Shown: positions 47,520 to 61,112, counted from the stretch's first letter. The stretch: DNA of 64,000 nucleotides from Pyxicephalus adspersus (GCF_032062135.1 NC_092859.1:34224583-34288582), one strand, 5' to 3'. Notes: generated from the letters alone by a model not told the origin. Program-made: numbers and translations.

Positions 47520-49631
47520 TAAGGCTTCTTAATAGCATTTAAAGCTTGCTTAGTAAAAGGCCACACTGGTTGCCTGCAAGCAAACCAACTGGTATCATTT
47601 TTTTTTTTGCCAAAGCCTCATCCCTAAATGGTGGTTGTGTCTGAGGGCTCCGATAAGATTTCTAGTGTGTACTGCTTCTTCAGAAGAAAAAAAACTTTTT
47701 TCCAGAAGGCATTTTGCATGAGAGTGGAAACAAAAATCAGATTTATTTGTAATGGAGGGATTTATGCATGTGTATTATTCTTCATAATGTATGACTTCCA
47801 ATTGGAGTGACCTATGCACAGAAATGCTAAAGCTAATTCTGTGAAATTTATGCATATTGCTGCAATTAATAGATGAGAGGAAAAAAATTTAAATGATATT
47901 GAAAACCCTTATATAACGTCACAGTATTTATTGTTCATTGAACGGCAACAAAATGCCAAATTCCTTGCACTTTTGGGTAATGAAAGCTGGGGGGGACATC
48001 TAAATGCACAATGTGTTCCCATTCTGCTGTTTCCAAAGTTTAATATTTGTCAAGTAAATATTTTATCTGCGCCTGTTTTCCAAAGCACATTAAAAGACAC
48101 CTATTGTCAATCGTAAGCTGTGTGAATGCAGTTTCTTTGGAGAAAAGTTTGATTACCACAAGCAGGGAATGGATGTTGTCCTACCTTTAAGCTAAAAAGG
48201 ATGGAAGTTCCGGGGCCTAGCCTAAGGAATACTTTCACATTGCAAAAATATCCCTTTATTTGTGCTGTTCTGTAATATGTCAGCCTTTTTCATGTTCAGA
48301 AGGTAACGCCTATGTGACATGTTTGAGACATTTGGGCTTTAGGAAAATTACCATACAAAGTCAGTCTTCAGCTTCTAATGAGGCTCATTAAAGATTGCCC
48401 AACTTTAATGGGCAATATAAGCAGGAAATTAAGCTTTACCAATGTTTTCAAGAATAAGACCTACGAAAAATATTCGGGTCTGTGGTAGCACTTTTGTTTC
48501 CTTAATAATTAACCAGAATAACTTCTGGTTCAGCCAGTCAGAAGTGTTAAGTTGATGTAATAAAGCATGGAATGTTTGGGTAGTGCCAATAGTCCTTGTT
48601 TGTGTAAGTATTACATAGGCATCAATTAACAACCAAAATATTATAAAGAAGGTGATGCTGCTGGTCTTTTTTTTATTATTACTTGTCCTTGACTCCCCAT
48701 TGGCCAGTGGATTTTTTGTTTTCCCACCATGTACCTCAATCACTCTGCACAGTTGTCTCAAATTTGTGTTTTCTTGCCTTAATCAAGTGTGATGCCATAT
48801 AAAGTCAATGGTGTTCTCTCACAATGTACTTTTAAGATTCAAGAAATAAATAAAATGTGGACATTTACATGGTCAGGGAATTATAGAAAGTGTCAAAATA
48901 AATTAAAAATGTCATAAATGAACATTTTAGCATGTTTGTAAGATTTCATGTGGTGGCTACGTCTGATGCTACATGGAGTTCTTTACATACAGCAAAGGTC
49001 TTGTCTGTTCAGTGTTAAAGTTGTTGCTTTTGTATTATTAACATGTTAATTGACTAGTTTTCAGTGAAAGTGATGGATTCTTGAAATGTGTTTGGAGGGA
49101 AATACGTATGCTGTGTGGGTAATAAATTTCACCTTGACCTAAACTGACTCCTTTTTCTTTTATTCGAGTTCTGTTACTATAAAAGGGATCACTACTTAAG
49201 CAAATAAAAGAAATTATCTCAACAAGAGGGTTTTGGCAGCATGTAAGCAATCTTCTGATGGTTATCCCAAAAGAGAAGATAGATAAATACTTGTCTATTA
49301 TATCACCTAACAGCTAAGGAATGTGTTAGGCGCTCTTGGAAATAAAGATGAATTTCCATGAAGGATAACAGTTCACAGTGGATGGTTAAATACAGAAACT
49401 TGTAGCAATCATCTCTTTAACTTTAGTTGAAGTTGAACCTTTTTTTTTAAAATTTTTTATTGTCTGGGTCCCCATTAGGAAGGTTATTCTCTAATTGCCT
49501 TGATGACCAATTTAATTAAGAATAAAAATAATGTGTAAATTCAAACTTTTCCATTGCAACCTTAACAGAAGTTGAGTATCTTCCAATTAGGAAATTATTT
49601 ATTGGGTTCTCAAAACAACTTCGCCCTCCTC

Positions 49632-49710
49632 TTAGATTGTAAGCTCTTTTGGGCAGGGTCCTCCTTCGCCTGTGTCATTGTTTGTATTCGTCTGTCATTT
49701 GCAACCCCTG
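49632..49710 (+). mobile_element. LINE 3' tail fragment
   Basis: Starts TTAGATTGTAAGCTCTTTTG, then GGGCAGGGTCCTCC and CGTCTGTCATTTGCAACCCC. The terminal GCGCTATATAAATCC block and the TAA-rich tail are missing, so this copy is truncated at the 3' end, unusual for a retrotransposed fragment. Confidence 0.75.
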
Positions 49711-52094
49711 AGTTTTGTATTTTTTTACATTCAGAGGAAGACACAAGTAGTCAAAGCCTGATTAAGGTTCTAAGAGGACACTTGCTGCCACTGGCTTAAC
49801 AGGAAATAAGGAAATACATCTCTTCAATGGGAAACCTAACAAACGTTCTAACCTTTCTTAACCAAAAAAATACTTTTATTTTTACCAGGGAATATTATAA
49901 GGGGCTAGAAAAGTATACAATACTGGGAATGTTTAGGTGAGCACAATAAAGGTAGAGCCCCCATCATATTGATAAAGGACATGGTAAGACCATTCTGTTC
50001 AGTACTGGGAAATCTAAGAAACAACAATAAAGTTTGATTGCAATATCTACAAAAGTTTGACTTTCAACACAAACCAACTTTGAAATATGCTGCTATTTTA
50101 AAACTAAAAACAATGCTTCCTGCAAAAACTATGTGCGCTTGCTGATGGAAGTGTGCACCCCCTTCCCCTTTCACTGGAAACACATGCAAAGCCCCCAGAC
50201 ATTGGTGAGGAAACCCTAAAGATTGTGATGGAGCCAGAAGACCAATCTCTGATTCAAAAGAAATCTGTGGGTTTCTTTTCCACATGTATACAAGGGAGAC
50301 CAAGACCTAGCATTTAGTAAAAGTACTACTGATCTCTAATCTACAGGGATCCCCATACATACCAATAATTGGGTGCTGTCCCAGGAAAGCTCCTATCACC
50401 CATTTATTCTATTTGAAAGTCTTTTTAGGTTATTATGAGAAGTAGATGTCTGTAGAAGCCACATTTTCTGTATCTGTAAATATTTCTGCAGGTTATGAAA
50501 GATCACCTGCCCTGTCAGTAAATGCCAATCTCAAACAAGTGGAAATGTACAAGGATTACTTATAGATTGCAAGAATTGATTTAAAATTATTCATAATTAC
50601 AGCTGTAAATATGATGTATGCCTAGCACAATCTCAATCACAATCACAATTTTAACTTTGTTGCAGTTTCCTACCTATAACTATATAGTTTCTGGTAAATA
50701 AAAAGGCTGTGAAGAAACAGGACAATATGCAGACAATATTCAGATATTTATGACTATATTGGCACAACTAACTGGCAATATGTGAACACACAAAGAATTG
50801 TGGCACTCTCATCCCTATCAAAGCCCCCAATTTTCGCAAACCCTTCTTTACCAAAAAAAAAATAAAGCTGTTATAGCAAAACCACCCTTTTGTTGGCAAG
50901 CCCACCCCCTATCAGTAACCTCCTTTGCCCAGGAAACTCCCCTCTTCCATTTGTACACTTACCAAACCTGAGATACATGGGCACCCTGCAGAGTGAGAGA
51001 CGTCATCCTAAATTTCTCAGCTTTGTCATGTAACACATCAAGCCAAGGAAAAGCTTAGGAGGACCTTCCTCGACTCTCCATCCTCTATATCTAAGGGCTG
51101 ACAGGGCTGCTGGAGGTGGTACAACTGAGCCGCAGTAACATAGCAAAGTGAAGAAGTTATGAGTTCCCCCCAGCATGGCTGGGTTGTTCACTCTGACAAT
51201 AGTTTTAACTTTTTCTCATTCCATCAAAAACTTAAAACTTTTGGGTACAGATACACTTTTAAGTTTTCACATTACTTTTGAAGCAGAAGTGTGCTGCACA
51301 CAGGTCAGGAGTTACATGAAGTTCCTTGTTCACAGACATAGAACTGACTTTCTAACACCCCCATAGCTTTGTAGCTAAACTTTGGAAGATCAGTCTCAAT
51401 CGACCACTTATTTTATTACTGAGGCACGTCTTGTTTTTATGTTAAATAATGCTATATAGGAAAAGCTATATTTGTGCAGCTAGCTAGCTGTATGTCTGTA
51501 CAAACCCAACCTATGTGCAGCAAATGTGTATCAACTGAACTTCAACCTTTGATTTTAACCATAATGAGTTATGCTAAATTGAGTAAGGACAAATGTTTCA
51601 ATATGACTGAACTGATGAGCTAGCCTCTAGATTTCAAGACATTCCTTTGCATTTTGAATCCTCATCTTGAAAGGGGCTTTTTAAAAAAAGTCTTTAGGTT
51701 GCCTTGTTTGCAAATTATTCTATTAAATAAAAATTTTAAAAAATTCTCATTCTTAAAAAAAGAAAAACCTCTAAAAAAAAGAGAAGCAATCCTTCCCCTT
51801 CAGCAAATCTCTTCCCCCCTCTGTGTAAATGCAAAGTGACTCTAGAAATCCCCTTTATAAATTCACATCAGCCAGAATTCCCACATATTGACCAGGGATG
51901 AATGACAGCTGAATGGCCAATGAAAATCTTTGATGTTTTGAGCGTCAAAGTTGCTCCGTAGTAAATCATATAACATATAGTATGTTCCCAATGCATTGTG
52001 CTAGGCTTGTTTGACATCCCATTCCAAAAACAAAAGTTCATAATATAAACTTCCTGCTATACCAGCCTCCAATGGTATAGAAGTCGTTCTAGAG

Positions 52095-52800
52095 CAGTGG
52101 TTGCCAACCTTTCAGACCTCATGGACCATTTAATTCCTCATTTTCAATCCCACGGACCATTATTATAATTTTTTTAAAAAGATAAATACATTTGTAAAAT
52201 AATGATCTTTCTAATGGTGCCTGACAATGATTGTGGGGTTCATTGATCAGCTCACGGTTAAGTGAACTATGACTATTGTTACTATTATCATTAGTTGCAT
52301 TATCTTTGGTATTACTAAAGGAATGCAAAATATTTGTTTGCTTTTTCTCACTCATTATGGCTTTATTTAGTTGGAATTTAGGACCAAACAAGAAATGATA
52401 GTTATCAAAGTCAGACTATTTGATGCCATTAAATATAACAGTTAAATAAAATACACAGTTAAGCTCATACTTACCTAAAAGAGCATTTGAGAAATAAATA
52501 AAATAAAACAATCAGATGGGAATCCGTATTTGTGAAGCTTGTACAGATACGGCTTGGTAACAGTTGCCTAATACAGCTTAATACTACAGTGACGTCACGT
52601 TGCGCCTCTCTTGTTTTTCTAGTCTCTAGTACAGTTTGTGAATATAGTGCAATATAAAGGCGAAAATTGTCATTCAGAATATAAGAATTTATTAGATTAT
52701 TTTTGTTTTTTTATTAATAAAACATAAAAATTGCAAATAATGTTCCAATTTTTTTGTGGACCACCAAAATTTTCTCGCAGACCACCAATGGCGACCACTG
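52095..52800. mobile_element. hAT (Charlie-like) element with 8-bp duplications
   Basis: 706 bp bounded by CAGTGGTTGCCAACCTTT and AATGGCGACCACTG, with TTCTAGAG directly repeated at 52087-52094 and 52801-52808, the 8-bp duplication typical of hAT. Terminal inverted repeats CAGTGGT(T/C)GCCA match, and the subterminal CATGGACCAT and GTGGACCACC blocks echo each other. On the - strand a start at about 52355 gives MSEKKQTNILHSFSNT and more, resembling the N-terminus of a hAT transposase. The rest of the gene is absent, so this is an internal-deletion derivative. Confidence 0.9.
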
Positions 52801-52979
52801 TTCTAGAGGATCATAAAGGGTTTCTGTAAGACTTTTTTGGCAATTTACTAAAGGAGCATTTGTGAGGTCAGATACGGATGTTCAATGAGAAGACCTCGCT
52901 CATAGTCAGTTTTTAGGTTCACAGTTTTAAGGTTGAGTTTAGCAATCTGTGCAGGATCCCCAGGTTACTCCACATTGAA

Positions 52980-53170
52980 CCCACAAACTATTCCTGTTTT
53001 AGTTGAGTTTTTGTATGGAGACACAGCCATTCTGGAATAAAAAAAGGCTTTCCACAAACTGTGGACACAAGGTGGCAGAACAATGTGGCATTCACAAAAC
53101 TCTTCACTGGAAACACCAGAACTGAATGACTTGAATGGGTGCCTACATAATTTTGGTCATATAGTGTAGG
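52980..53170 (-). mobile_element. Tc1/mariner-like transposon remnant
   Basis: The right end AATTTTGGTCATATAGTGTA resembles the ATACTTTTGGCCATATAGTGTA-type end of Tc1-like elements in fish and frogs. On the - strand, pieces such as SFVNATLFCHLVS and GKPFFIPEWLCLHTK align loosely by eye with the transposase stretch that ends in Phe-x-x-Asp-x-x-Pro-x-His. Catalytic residues are not preserved. Assignment rests on memory of the family. Confidence 0.5.
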
Positions 53171-55476
53171 TGTGTAGGGTAACAAAACATAATCTATTCC
53201 AGCATAGTGCCACAATAAATAGTCTGACAGATGTCATCTTTCATTTTCTCACACAAATATACAGAATTGTATTTTTACAGTGATATCTTTTAGCATTTAG
53301 GCATTTATTTTCATGAAAATTCTACATTACGATTTCCGCCAATGGGTGCATTTTTGTTAGAATGTATAACATGCTTTGCCAATTTTGTGCTGGTAAGGCA
53401 TTTCCATACCAGGAATTACCTTTTAAGTGGAACTCATCAAAATAGCTAATAATGCCAGGGATTACTCCCATACTGGTAGGTGCCATTATTTTATTTTATA
53501 TATATTACACAGCACTTTACTAAATCCATTGTCATATCACTAGCCATGACACTGTACATAACCCTGTAGAACCGTGTCCTGCTTTAAATCTTACACTACT
53601 TCCGGAAATTGGGCAACAACTATCTTTATCATTGAACACAAAATTCAAGATGGAAAACAGCCACCCAGTAGGACTCCATTAAAACAGCCATCTAAATAGG
53701 TCCTCTTTAAAGTGAACTTGTGTTCATTTTAAGTATCCTGTCTGGTAAGCTACATGTAAGGCATACGAAGACAATTAGATTGTACAACTCCTCAGAAGTT
53801 CCAAACCCAGGCACATTTAGAAATGCAATAATGGATCTATCCAGCCTGTCTCACCTGGATTTCGCTATTGGTTTATGAAATCATCGTCCTAGTAATGTAA
53901 TAATTGCAAAGTGTGGAAGGAGAAAGGACTAACCATAACTAAAGTGGTTCTCTGCTTCTTTAGTGCCAGCTTTTCATGTATAAAGGAAAAACAAATGCAG
54001 GGTACTTATCTTATTTGACAGCCACAAAAATTGTAAAATTGCCAGAAAAGAAAGCAACCTGTAAAAAAATGTATTGTTCCTTAATGCTCATTGGTTAAAA
54101 TGCCCCTGCATTAATATACTAGAGGTAAAGTGTCACCTTACATTGATGGTTAGTAAAGTGTTTGTTAGTGAAGTGTCCTTAATTGGTAATAAATTGGTAA
54201 TCAGTGTCAGATTGGCCCCTATACACATGTAAGAAGAGCCCCTTTACACTGATAATGGCACACTGGAGGCCAGTGGGGAGAATACTCCAAACACTGATTG
54301 TCACTGGGAAGAGTGCCTAACCTTATAGTGAGCTTAACAGTGCATTGGTGTCATTGTAACATATCTCAGAGACAGAAATCCTAATTTCTTCAATGAAGTG
54401 AACACTCGTTTACCTCACAGAATCTTTGTCTTTGCTTTGTTAAAAACTACAGTGTTTTAGGAATCTTTGACAACTAACTTAGGGGATTGTGAGTTACCAT
54501 GTGGTTCGATCCATCAGCTCCTCTATTACTATAGGACACAAGAATGATGTTAGGGGGCTAGGAGATGGAACCAGAAAGCGTAGTGGGGTGTCATGCACCG
54601 GACGCATCTGGGACTAGTGGGGCCCCCTTTGGACACAGCCACGGTTGTCATCCAGATGTTCATCTCCATTACACAAGGGGTTGGGGGTTACTTACACAAG
54701 TGAGAAAATTTTGTTTTATGCTTCTATTTCAACTCTGAGAAAGTTACAAAGACACTGAATTTTTTTTTTGCAATATCCTGTGCTTGCTGAAAATGTCCTT
54801 ATTTAATTTATCACATTTTAGTTATAGAATAAGATCTTTAAAAAAGGAGCAATAGAGGTATTAATCCCCTATAAGCCAAATATAATTTTTGAGGGCTATA
54901 ATGACATGGTGATTTGAAATTTGGTTGTTTTACCCGGATGCACACTTTTATTAAGTAAAGGCTTTAAAGAGCTAAGAAGATAGAATACTTACCTTTTTCT
55001 ATACTATACATGTTAGAAAGCCTAGTTACATATCACACCAGCTTGCCATGTGAAAACAAAGCAGAAAAAATACAAAAATCCCAGGGCACTGCCAGCTAAA
55101 AAGTTTTCACCTTTGTACATTGGGCAACCCTTGTGGTTTCCCGACACTGACAGAGACGAGTGATGTGGGGCTGCCAATATTTTGGATTGCTCCTTTTGTG
55201 TTTCTGGCATTTATAAAGGCTTTACTGGCCAAATTGCGTTTCAGAATGCATTTCTATCAAGTGTCCATGGCTACATGTCACAGCAGTGAATTATCCAAAT
55301 TGTTTCACTTAGAAGCAATAAGAAAAACAAAGGATTCACCAATAATTATTGTGTGTAAAGACTGCTTTTACCAGAAGCCATTAATTTGCGGGTTTCTTCT
55401 GTTTTACCCCCCTTTATGTGACTTTTGTGTTTGTGGAAGGTGCTAACTAACTCCGAAAAAAGTTACTTTCATTGCT

Positions 55477-55877
55477 GGGAATACAGCTCCAAACTACTAC
55501 AATACGGTTAAAAAATGGTGCACTGCATTGAGAGATGTAGGCTCAGACTACTGGTTAGAAAGACATAGTGCACTGAATTGAGAGGTGCAGCATTTGACTA
55601 CTTGTTAAAACACTGCCTTGAGAAATTCTGGATTACTGGTTACGAAGGCATAGTGCATTGTGTGATACAGCTTTGGACCACTGCTTAGAAAGACATGGTA
55701 CACTGTAACCATGCAATCCAGCTCCAAACTACTGGTTTGAAGAGCATAATGCACTGCATTAACAGATGCAAGTTTGGACTGCTGCTTAGAAAAATATTGT
55801 GGACTGTATTGGGGCATACAGCTTCCAACTACTGCAAAGAATAATATGGTGCAATGCACTGAGAGATGCAGCTTCAG
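55477..55877. repeat. Degenerate ~50-bp minisatellite, about 8 units
   Basis: Units resemble GTGCACTGAATTGAGAGATG, then CAGCTCCAAACTACTGG, then TTAGAAAGACATA. Corresponding points fall near 55521, 55571, 55611, 55655, 55701, 55752, 55802 and 55857: mostly 50 bp, with one shortened unit. Units differ by many substitutions, so the array is old. Confidence 0.8.
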
Positions 55878-57354
55878 AATTAAAAAATATATATTCATAT
55901 TCAAACAAACCTACAACCAAATACAATTTTACGCCATCCTACACCCTTATACTATCAAATTCACTAAACTAAAAAAACTAGACATGTATAAAACTGTTCC
56001 CATTACAGGGCTGCAATTCCAGCTGCCAGTATCCTTCAGGTTTGAATCTCTCAAGGTGCTCAGGAAAAATTTGTGCAATGCATGATAAGCTGGGACAGTT
56101 TTAGAACTGTAAACCTACATTGTTGTACACTACTAGTTCCTTTGTGGAACATATATTAAAAATCACCCAACACAGTGAAATCATGACAGAGACTTATTTT
56201 ACAGATTGCAGACAATAACCTGGTAAAGATTCATTACGTATTTGCAAATGTTCCATCAGTATCCTATAAGTAATGAACTCATATTTTACGGGGAAAAAGT
56301 GTGACGTAAAGCCTTCTCAAACCTATTCAAAGGATCATTTTTTATGCAATGTGCATCAACATGTTTGTTTATGATTACCTTATGTGACAATTAGGAGCCA
56401 GGTACAGAGCAATGTGGTTTTATAACTGTTGCCTGAACACAGGCCTTCACTGTAGGATCATCAGGTATTATTTCAATAAAAACTGGAGATTTAAATAGTA
56501 TTGGAAAAGAAAAAAATAATAGATGTATACATTCTTAGAGGTTTTACACACGAGTCTTTCAAAATTTGCTTTTATCAATAAAAAGAACTGTATAGCGTTA
56601 TGCCTCCAGCTACAGAACAGGTGCTCTTTCAACTGTATGGAAAAAGCGAAGCTGCCACAATACAGGAAAACTTTATCATCAAATTCTATGGTGATAGGGG
56701 ACTCTCAGAATTTCCAGACATACAAAACAGGATATATAATTTCATAAGCTGGTGCCTTTTCCTGTGTCGATGTTTCAGTTCACCCGTTAATTTAAACACC
56801 TTTGTGGCTCCAAATTGGCACAGGACTGGGCAGACAGGGCTAGACTATTATTCATCGTAAGACCAGGCTTAATGTTTCCTCCCAGGCATCTATGGAAAGT
56901 ACTGGTTGGTAGGAATGTACTGTCTAGAATGGAAGGTACATAATATTATTAGGCATGTCATTTCAGATGTATTATAAAGATTCTGGGTGCCATTTTAGAC
57001 ATAAGGGTCAACATAAAAACTTTTACTTTCACCCACATTTTATCCAGAATTCACACATTTTTCATGTTGGATTTAAGTAGAAAATCTATCAGAAGTAAAT
57101 CTGAAGTAAAAGTTGATTAAATTTTATAATTGAATAAAATGTGGAAAATTTGTAGATTTTGGATAAATGTTTTGTGAATTTTGTGTAAAAATATTGATAA
57201 TAAACCCTATAATATAGATACAAAGAAATGATTTTCTATTTACACAAAAATAATGACCCCTTTCCCTCCACAATTTATTTGCTGAAATCAATGCTCGAAA
57301 AAGCCATATTGCAATTTAAAATAAAAATAACATGTCAGACAGGTGTTAAAATGA

Positions 57355-57825
57355 AAACGCAACACTCACCTCCTTGCCTGCACTGTCCTTTGCAGACTCA
57401 CTGGCGCCTCCTGCTGCTGCTGGTCTTGCAGTCCGAATAACGGAAGATTATTCAGAAGGTGATGTCTCTTCTGCAAGGAACAAACTTACCTGCCTGTTCA
57501 CAGTTATTTAACTCTTTGCTCCATCACCAGCATCTTTACCTGTTCCCCTTCTGGCTTCAGAGTCTTCCGCTGCTTTGATTGGCCTATTTAATGTACAGCG
57601 CTGCATAATATGTTGGCTCTACAAAAATCCTGTTAAATTATTAATAATTATTATTATTAAAATAATTTAATAATTGGGCAGGTCGTTATGACGTTCATGT
57701 ATTCTAGGAAGAGTTGTACATATCCATGTGCAGCTCAGTGTACATTATAAAGACAATTGTGAACAGGCAGATAAGTTTATTTTTATTGCAGAAAGAACAT
57801 GGCATGTCATTTCTGCATTAAAGAA
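57355..57825. mobile_element. Non-autonomous repeat, same family as 61510-61841, split by a LINE tail
   Basis: Flanking parts share CTTCAGAGTCTTCC, CTTTGATTGGC and ACAGGCAGATAAGTTT...ATTGCAGAA with the element at 61510-61841 (there CTTCAGAGTTTCC, CTTGATTGGC and ACAGGCGGATAAGTAT...ATTGCAGAA). Between them lies a LINE tail (57584-57674). Ends are not clearly defined. Confidence 0.5.
57584..57674 (+). mobile_element. LINE 3' tail, nested in another repeat
   Basis: CTATTTAATGTACAGCGCTG, ATAATATGTTGGC, ATCCTGTTAAATTATT and an ATT-rich tail. A short, strongly 5'-truncated copy inserted after GATTGGC of the host repeat. Confidence 0.7.
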
Positions 57826-59549
57826 CTAATAGGTTTCGAAAAATACAATAATAATGGGTAAAAATTATTTTTATTACGACTTCCAACAGTCAGTGATTTG
57901 TACAACAATCAAATAAATTTAAAAGCCTAAGCCTTGTGCTTCAATTCCTACCAAAAACTAAAACATCAATTTTGGGTGACCTGACCCTTTAACATAATAC
58001 AATACATTTGTTATAAAGTAATAGTCAAAGCTGAAAATGTATTTTTATATATATAATTATTGTGTTCTGCCTTTCTGCTAGCAGGTAGAACTTTTATCAT
58101 TTCCTTCCTAAATGCATTGTTAACATAGCTCAGTAGCTCAAACAAAAATGTAAATAAAAGCTGGGACTCTTCCCTCTCCAGATCGGTCTAAAAGGAAATA
58201 CCTATGCTGTCTATTCAGTCATTTTATTCTTTGCCATGTAATATATATCAAATATTTGTTTACAAACATATAAGCTTAAATAATATTCTACATGAAATTG
58301 ATCCAACTGAGCTGTGGAACTTTAGGCTCTAAAGGTCATTAAGTTATAATATTATTTAAAAAATAAAAAAAATTGGCATATGGGGATTTTTCCAACCCTG
58401 CTTAAGTCATGCAGTGTCTCCCTTGAATTCTTCCAGCGATTCTTTATCACTTTTATTTCATTTCAGATAGCTGCTTCATTGTTCTTATCCCACGCTAGTT
58501 CTCCAGGCAAAATATGGTTTGCGAATTAAGCGACACTGCCAACTCTCCCTTCAGCAAAACAGGAAAGAGTTCCAAACTGTCGAGGAAAATCAAACCCTTG
58601 GTATTGTTTCAGCTGGCAGAAAGCAGGAGAATATACTGGAATTAAGCAAAAAAAGTCATTCTTTATAGAAAGATGACCCCTTGAGTCAGAAAAATACATT
58701 TAAAACAGGTCTATGTCTGGTGCTTTGGGACAGATTTACTAGGAAGTTAATATTAGTATTTATTAGACTGCAAAAAAAAAAATGAACACAGTGCAATTCT
58801 ATAATAAAAGTAATTTTTTGTGCTATATAGCTATAGTGCAATAAGTATGTCTACTTTGAATTAAATTTTACTTAATATAAAAGGGTAGATAACCCAGCTA
58901 TATAAGGTAAAAATGTCATATCACAGAAGGTCACATGCTACTCTTTTTCAGTCATTGAAGTCACACATGCGCAGTGAGATTGGCACTTTTTTACAAATAC
59001 ATCAGGATACATCACCTGATCTCATGGCTGTGCAGTGCAAGATCGGGTGATGTAGGTAGAAGAATTAAAATGATGGAGGAAGATGGTGGCGTCTGTCCGG
59101 TGCTTCATCCAAGCTGGAACAAAGGAAGAAACTAGGACAAGACTGATTCAAAGACAGCTCTGAAGGGATCTGTAGAATAAAGGTAAGTGGGATTTTTTAT
59201 TTCAACTTTAGTTCGGCTTTAAAGCAAAATAGCAAAAAAATTAAAGTTTAATTACATTACTTTATTACATCAGGGACTGGTGATGTGATAAAATAACCTT
59301 CCCTGCCTCATCACAATTTTTTAAATCTCCTATGCATTAGATAACCAGCATATCTGATATTGTTTAGCAATCAACTATGGTTGATCACTAAACCAATGAC
59401 TGAAAACTGACTTGAATTGACCTCTGTCAATTCCTATGGAATCCACTCGTCCTTGCCGCGTCATAGAACTGAACAGCGCTGTCTGTACAAAGCTTACTCA
59501 TTTTAGTGTCACAAAAAATTAATCAGTCTAAACACAACTTGCTGGGTAA

Positions 59550-59967
59550 AGCTACGTACACACTTCCAATTATTATCGTTTGTAAACGAACGATCCTGCA
59601 CGATATCTGCGAACGATCCTATAGCACCGATCCTGTACATACAGATAACGACACGATCGTTCAAAGATATTGTACACACGTATATATATACACACACATA
59701 CACTCACATACACAATACAGCCTGTATCGATCGAATGTTCGTTCATCGCGCATGCTCAGAACATGCACGATCACTGAACGACCGTACACACGATAGATGG
59801 TCAACGATCGTCGTCCAATCGGATCCGCCGGTCCGGTCGTTCATTTCCAACGACTATCCTCGTTCGTCGGCGTCGATGGTTACTTTTTTTACAAGCGATT
59901 TTTGGCCAATTGGTCGTTCGTTCGTCGTTCATTTCCAACGATAAAAATTGGACGTGTGTACGCAGCT
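59550..59967. mobile_element. TAA-flanked non-autonomous DNA element, copy 3
   Basis: 418 bp, TAA at 59547-59549 and 59968-59970. Ends AGCTACGTACACAC and GTGTGTACGCAGCT continue into a long inverted match (about 29 of 32 bases, reaching TATCGTT). The inside is rich in CGATCGTT/AACGATCG blocks, which give high CpG density compared with the surroundings, and contains an (AT)n(AC)n microsatellite at about 59680-59712. Same family as 46907-47519, and the best preserved of the three. Confidence 0.85.
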
Positions 59968-61112
59968 TAACTATTTCTCATTTCTCCTTCAAAAATGTTG
60001 TCTTATCTAATTTGGTACTATACTTTGGCCACATTTGTGCAATGTCTGCTGCCCCAAGTTAGGCAGCTTTTCTAATAATACTTATCTTTAATCAAAAGCT
60101 ATTACAGCAAAAATAAAAAAATCGATGTCTGATGTGTTGATGACTGTACCTAGTGTCACTGAGCTAAGGAAATTCTGTGAGTGCAAAGCATTCTGACCCC
60201 ACAACCCTAGGGAACATCATGGTGCCCTGCTCACACTGTATACTGACGCAAAGAACAGCCCAGGAGAAGAGCCGAAGAAGACCCTATGTGATTTGCGTTA
60301 TGGCAAACAAATATATATTTTGTTTTATAGGTATGTACTTTTTATATTCAGTATTTATTATATATATAATGCAAGGTGGAGCCCTTCAGAGTTGGACTTT
60401 TAACAGTTTATTTATTTGGCTTTCCAAGTAAAAAACAGGCCGACATTCTGTGGATTAAACCAAGTTGCCATTGTTACCAATCAGATATGTAGATTACAGG
60501 CACACAACTCCCACCCAAATCTATGTCCATGGCACAGCCCAGCCTTTCATGTTTAAGCCTTGGTTTTGGGTGGGCTGACCCCTTTGATCTACTCCATTGT
60601 CTGCTATAAAAGTACAGTCCGTCTATCCTAGCAAAGCATACGTGATAGCATTCCATCAGAAGAAGGCAGCTATGTTCGCCTGGGTTTACATAATGTTTGT
60701 TGTTGTTTTGCCCCATGCACAATGGGCAACATTTTAATAACAGCATTCCCAGTTGCTTAGCACCTAACCAGAAAACTGCCAACAATGTGACATGAGCTTT
60801 AAGATGCTTAATTTACTGCTTGGTCAAATTCTGCCCTTTGCTCACATAAAACAGGGTCCTTTAGGGACAGGACTTTGATTGGTATTAACTCTTCACTTGG
60901 CATAGGTAACCTTATCAACCCTGTCTTCTATATCAGCATTATACTATATTAGCTTCCTGTCGACTGTTAAACATGGCCATGCTCCAACTTTTATTTGATA
61001 GCAATGCTTTATTGTTGGCAATGCTTCCAAGACTATTGTTTAGTGCAGGTAGAGCACTTAAATTGTGCAATGCTTAGTATTCTTACCTTTGAAAATTAAC
61101 AACAGTCCTAGA

